18,239 bases of DNA from Spirochaetales bacterium UBA6872 (GTDB lineage Bacteria > Spirochaetota > Spirochaetia > Sphaerochaetales > Sphaerochaetaceae): NCBI GenBank assembly GCA_002452215.1, contig DKCO01000009.1, positions 1-18,239 on the forward strand. Reading direction: 5' to 3'. The position numbers were made by a program, and so were the translations under genes. Below are positions 15,743 through 18,239 of the stretch, piece after piece; position 1 is the first letter of the stretch, and each line of letters opens with the position of its first letter. The notes under the pieces were generated by a model that saw only the letters and a list, made by a program, of their open reading frames with translations, did no database searches and had not been told where the DNA came from.

Positions 15743-16821
15743 TTTTTATTGAGTCTCTTCTCGCTCTTATCGATAGCCTCCCAAAGCCCTTCTATATAAT
15801 ATGCGCCCAAAGCTCTGTCATATAGGCCATAGCCAGGCATTGCAACCTCTCCCCAAATCATTCTGCCATGGTCTGGTCTGATTGGACCATCAAAACCTGT
15901 TTCGTAAAGAGCCCTAACAATCTCATATAGATCGAATGATCCATCGGAGGACAAGTGTGCTGCTTCTTCAAATACACCTGGGCCGAAATGATGAAGATTC
16001 CTTACATGCGCAAAGTGAACTCTTCCAGGAAGTGCCCTGATAATCCCTGGCAAATCGTTTTCAGGATTTGTTCCAAAAGAACCAGCGCAGAATGTAAGTC
16101 CGTTGAAAGGAGAATCAACAGCTTTCATAACCCTCAGGATCTTTTCCTTGGATATAATGATTCGCGGAAGACCAAATACTGGCCATGCTGGATCATCCGG
16201 GTGAATTGCCATCTTGATGCCATATTTCTCGCAAACAGGCTGTATTCTCTTCAGGAAATATACAAGATTATTAAAAAGCTTCTCTTCATCTACATCTTTA
16301 TATGCTTCAAAAAGCTCTTTGACTTTTGCAAGTCTCTCAGGCTCCCAACCTGGCATCAAAAAGCCATTGGAGTTGTCATTTGTCTTGTCAAAAAAAGTCT
16401 GAGGATCAATATTGTCAACAACTTTTTGGTCATATGCAAGAACTGTTGAACCATCAGGTCTCTTCTTAGCCAAATCTGTTCTTGTCCAATCGAAGACAGG
16501 CATGAAATTATAGCAAACAAGCTTAATGTCACACTTTGCAAGATTTTCGAGAGTCTCGATATAGTTGTCGATATATTTCTCTCTGTCTGGTGATCCAATC
16601 TTTATTGTGTCATGGATATTCACAGACTCTATGCCAGCAATATTGAGTCCAGCATCTTCAACTTCTTTTTTCAACGCTTGGATTCTATCAAGTGGCCAAA
16701 CTTCGCCAGCTGGAATATCATATAGTGTTGTGATCACTCCTGTCACGCCAGGAACTTGCCTAATTTGCCAAAGTTTTACGGAATCGAACTTATCGCCGAA
16801 CCATCTCATAGTCATTTGCAT
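15739..16821 (-). CDS. uxuA: D-mannonate dehydratase
   Basis: Removes water from D-mannonate to give 2-keto-3-deoxy-D-gluconate, the step that leads hexuronates to KDG kinase and aldolase. The length, 360 residues, is typical for the UxuA TIM-barrel family. Visible hallmarks are MTMRWFG at the N-terminus, CYNFMPVFDWTRTDL (103-117), the metal-site segment AIHPDDPAWP about 205, and VHFAHVRNL further on, which carry the divalent-metal ligands and catalytic groups of the family. GGAGG seven nt before ATG 16821 fixes the start; the ATG at codon 4 lacks one. It is the first gene of the operon, about 37 nt downstream of the predicted transcription start, and overlaps the regulator gene by 4 nt. KDG kinase and aldolase genes are not in the window. 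Confidence 0.96.
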   Translation of the reverse strand: MQMTMRWFGDKFDSVKLWQIRQVPGVTGVITTLYDIPAGEVWPLDRIQALKKEVEDAGLNIAGIESVNIHDTIKIGSPDREKYIDNYIETLENLAKCDIKLVCYNFMPVFDWTRTDLAKKRPDGSTVLAYDQKVVDNIDPQTFFDKTNDNSNGFLMPGWEPERLAKVKELFEAYKDVDEEKLFNNLVYFLKRIQPVCEKYGIKMAIHPDDPAWPVFGLPRIIISKEKILRVMKAVDSPFNGLTFCAGSFGTNPENDLPGIIRALPGRVHFAHVRNLHHFGPGVFEEAAHLSSDGSFDLYEIVRALYETGFDGPIRPDHGRMIWGEVAMPGYGLYDRALGAYYIEGLWEAIDKSEKRLNKK

Positions 16822-16850
16822 AGGAAAACCTCCATTTATGCTGAATTTAA

Positions 16851-16864
16851 ACTAATATATTAGT
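16851..16864. promoter_or_regulatory. Palindromic operator candidate at the uxuA transcription start
   Basis: ACTAATATATTAGT is a perfect 14-bp palindrome that abuts the -10 box of the uxuA promoter, so the expected start of transcription falls in its middle. A regulator bound here would block RNA polymerase. Its size and symmetry suit a dimeric GntR/FCD repressor, and the gene for one is in the operon. It does not match the classical FadR-type core GT-N-AC exactly. Confidence 0.55.
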
Positions 16865-16893
16865 ATATTAAAATCAGTTATACATCATGTCAA
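16865..16893 (-). promoter_or_regulatory. Sigma70 promoter of uxuA-gntR-uxuB
   Basis: TTGACA (16893-16888), 17-nt spacer, TAATAT (16870-16865), read on the minus strand. The -35 is a perfect match and the -10 differs from consensus in one base. The predicted start is near 16858, giving a leader of about 37 nt with a clear GGAGG. Confidence 0.8.
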
Positions 16894-16974
16894 TCGAAAA
16901 AAACACAAGGAAATCAACTCTTTAAAAAATAGAATAAAACAAGTAAAATCCTCATGTTGAAGTTGGAGAATATT

Positions 16975-17727
16975 ATGATAATCACAATATGCGAAGATAA
17001 GAATGAATTAGGACGTGAGGCTGCCAAAACAGGTGCTGAGCAAATAAGAAATGCAATAAATAAAAAAGGAAAAGCGAATCTTGCTTTCGTTACAGGAGCA
17101 AGCCAAATCCAAACATTGAAGAGCCTCGCTGCCGAAGAAAATATCGATTGGAGCAAAGTGAATATTTTCTTTCTTGATGAGTTTATTGGGATTCCAAAGG
17201 AACATAGAGCCTCATCTTACAACTTCCTGAGTGACCATTTCTTGAAATATCTTCCTCAAGAGAGCAAAATCCATCCAATCGATGGAGATGAGGAACATAT
17301 AGATGAGACATTGAAAAACCTCAATGAAGAGATGAAGAATTTTCCCTTAGATGTATCATTTGTGTGTATCGGCGAAAATGGACATCTTGCCCTAAATGAT
17401 CCACCTGCTGACCTTAACACAAAAAAACCATATATAGTAGTTGAACTTGAAAAGCGTTCAAGGAAACAACAGGTAAACGAAGGATGGTTCGAAAGTTACG
17501 AACAAGTGCCAGAAAAAGCAATAACAATGTCAATAAGGGAGATAATGTCTAGCGAACACATCATATGCTCATGTCCGGACCAGAGAAAAGCAAGAGCCGT
17601 TGCAATGGCTGTCTTTGATGACATTACAGCAAGTTCTCCTTGTGCAATGCTAAGAAATGGCAGGGATGTACATCTTTTCTTGGATAGACAATCTGACTGT
17701 TTGATTGTTGGCGATAAAAGATTCTAA
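16975..17727 (+). CDS. Glucosamine-6-phosphate deaminase family protein (NagB-like)
   Basis: A 250-residue member of the NagB / 6-phosphogluconolactonase fold, most like the sugar-phosphate isomerase/deaminase branch that turns glucosamine-6-phosphate into fructose-6-phosphate and ammonia. FLDEF (66-70) supplies the Asp matching the general base Asp72 of E. coli NagB. The active-site loop reads GENGHLALNDPP (133-144). Thus Asn135 replaces the Asp of GEDGH, Asp142 replaces the Glu of NEP, and His137 is kept. That variant is, to my knowledge, shared by a subgroup annotated as NagB-like, so the exact substrate is less sure. I start at ATG 16975, six nt after GGAG, not at 16954, which lacks a site. 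It is divergent from uxuA and its 3' end overlaps the recombinase remnant by 4 nt. No strong promoter was found. Confidence 0.85.
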   Translation: MIITICEDKNELGREAAKTGAEQIRNAINKKGKANLAFVTGASQIQTLKSLAAEENIDWSKVNIFFLDEFIGIPKEHRASSYNFLSDHFLKYLPQESKIHPIDGDEEHIDETLKNLNEEMKNFPLDVSFVCIGENGHLALNDPPADLNTKKPYIVVELEKRSRKQQVNEGWFESYEQVPEKAITMSIREIMSSEHIICSCPDQRKARAVAMAVFDDITASSPCAMLRNGRDVHLFLDRQSDCLIVGDKRF

Positions 17728-18179
17728 TAATCAGCACCATTTTCTGCACCCAAAATCGAATGACAAAGATCGCTTGTCAACCTTGAGACAGAAAGCAAAG
17801 CCTCATCGCTTTGGTGCGTATAGCGATCATTTATCTCAACGCTTTTGTGTCCAAGAACAACCATTCTATCCTCTTGCGATATGTGCCTATCTCTTCCAAG
17901 AGTTGAGAATGTATGCCTGAGAGAGTGAAATGTCAAATTCCGTCTCTCTCTTTCAGATTTATTGATTCCTATTGAATCTAATAGCATATAAAACTCACTC
18001 CTCAATGTTGGCGCTGAAATATATCCACATTTTTGCTTCGATGGAAGGCATAGTCCGTTTTTGTCAGCATTCACAACTAACTCTGATGCGATATTGTTTG
18101 GAATCAAAACAGCTCTTTCATATTTTCCTTTTGTTGACTTAAGTCCTGAATATGGAGCAACCGAATGTATTATATTCAC
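17724..18179 (-). pseudogene. C-terminal half of a tyrosine recombinase / phage integrase
   Basis: From a GTG at 18179 the frame codes 151 residues of the catalytic domain: beta-hairpin Lys region GLKSTKGKYER, HXXR block HSLRH (His85, Arg88), second His in VLGHKS (His111) and nucleophile Tyr120 in NDRYTHQSDE. The reading frame continues 15 codons farther upstream (VIDDLAKSSVPGWTK) and is closed by TAA at 18227-18225 and TAG at 18233-18231. The N-terminal core-binding domain and the first catalytic Arg are therefore missing from this frame. Either a nonsense or frameshift mutation split a full-length integrase whose remainder lies beyond the edge, or this is a truncated relic. The C-terminal catalytic residues themselves are intact. 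It converges with nagB (4-nt overlap). Confidence 0.75.
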
Positions 18180-18239
18180 CTTTGTCCAACCAGGAACAGA
18201 TGATTTTGCTAAATCGTCTATGACTTACATCTAACTTTT

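Overview
The window looks like chromosomal DNA of a low-to-moderate GC, host-associated fermentative bacterium. A gut spirochaete (Treponema/Sphaerochaeta-like) is my best guess from overall protein style, but this is inference: no rRNA or marker gene settles it. Almost every gene lies on the minus strand; only nagB and a few decayed remnants are on plus.

Left part (316-9422): a compact minus-strand run read in the order class-IV aminotransferase, DEAD-box RNA helicase, MsbA-like ABC exporter, PlsC acyltransferase, EcfA (two fused ATPase domains), EcfT, EcfS, guaA. Four junctions overlap or nearly touch (helicase/exporter ATGA, plsC/ecfA GTGA, ecfA/ecfT 10 nt, exporter/plsC 8 nt), so co-transcription is likely. 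The run closes with a strong hairpin terminator after guaA. The ECF genes form a complete dedicated vitamin/micronutrient importer of unknown substrate. Left of guaA are a possible restriction-subunit relic and the promoter and first 28 codons of a gene leaving the window.

Middle part (9423-13475): an accessory, decaying region. It holds an Rpn-family PD-(D/E)XK nuclease gene with in-frame QEGR repeats, the remains of an ISAzo13-family transposase, a DUF4143-type AAA ATPase preceded by three CTAG-centred repeats spaced exactly 33 bp apart, about 1 kb with only fragmentary frames, and the C-terminal relic of a tyrosine recombinase.

Right part (13440-18239): a hexuronate-degradation operon uxuA-gntR-uxuB with 4-nt overlaps at both junctions. 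It has a near-perfect sigma70 promoter (TTGACA-17-TAATAT), a 14-bp perfect palindrome abutting the -10 box, and a terminator. Mannonate dehydratase (UxuA) and fructuronate reductase (UxuB) together convert D-fructuronate to 2-keto-3-deoxygluconate. The embedded GntR/FCD protein is the probable local repressor. Divergent from it is a NagB-family sugar-phosphate deaminase with a variant active-site loop. That gene converges with, and overlaps by 4 nt, the C-terminal half of a second tyrosine recombinase whose frame is closed upstream by stops.

The most unusual signals are the phased repeats before the DUF4143 ATPase, the degenerate second ATPase signature of EcfA, and the operator-over-start-site layout of the uxu operon.
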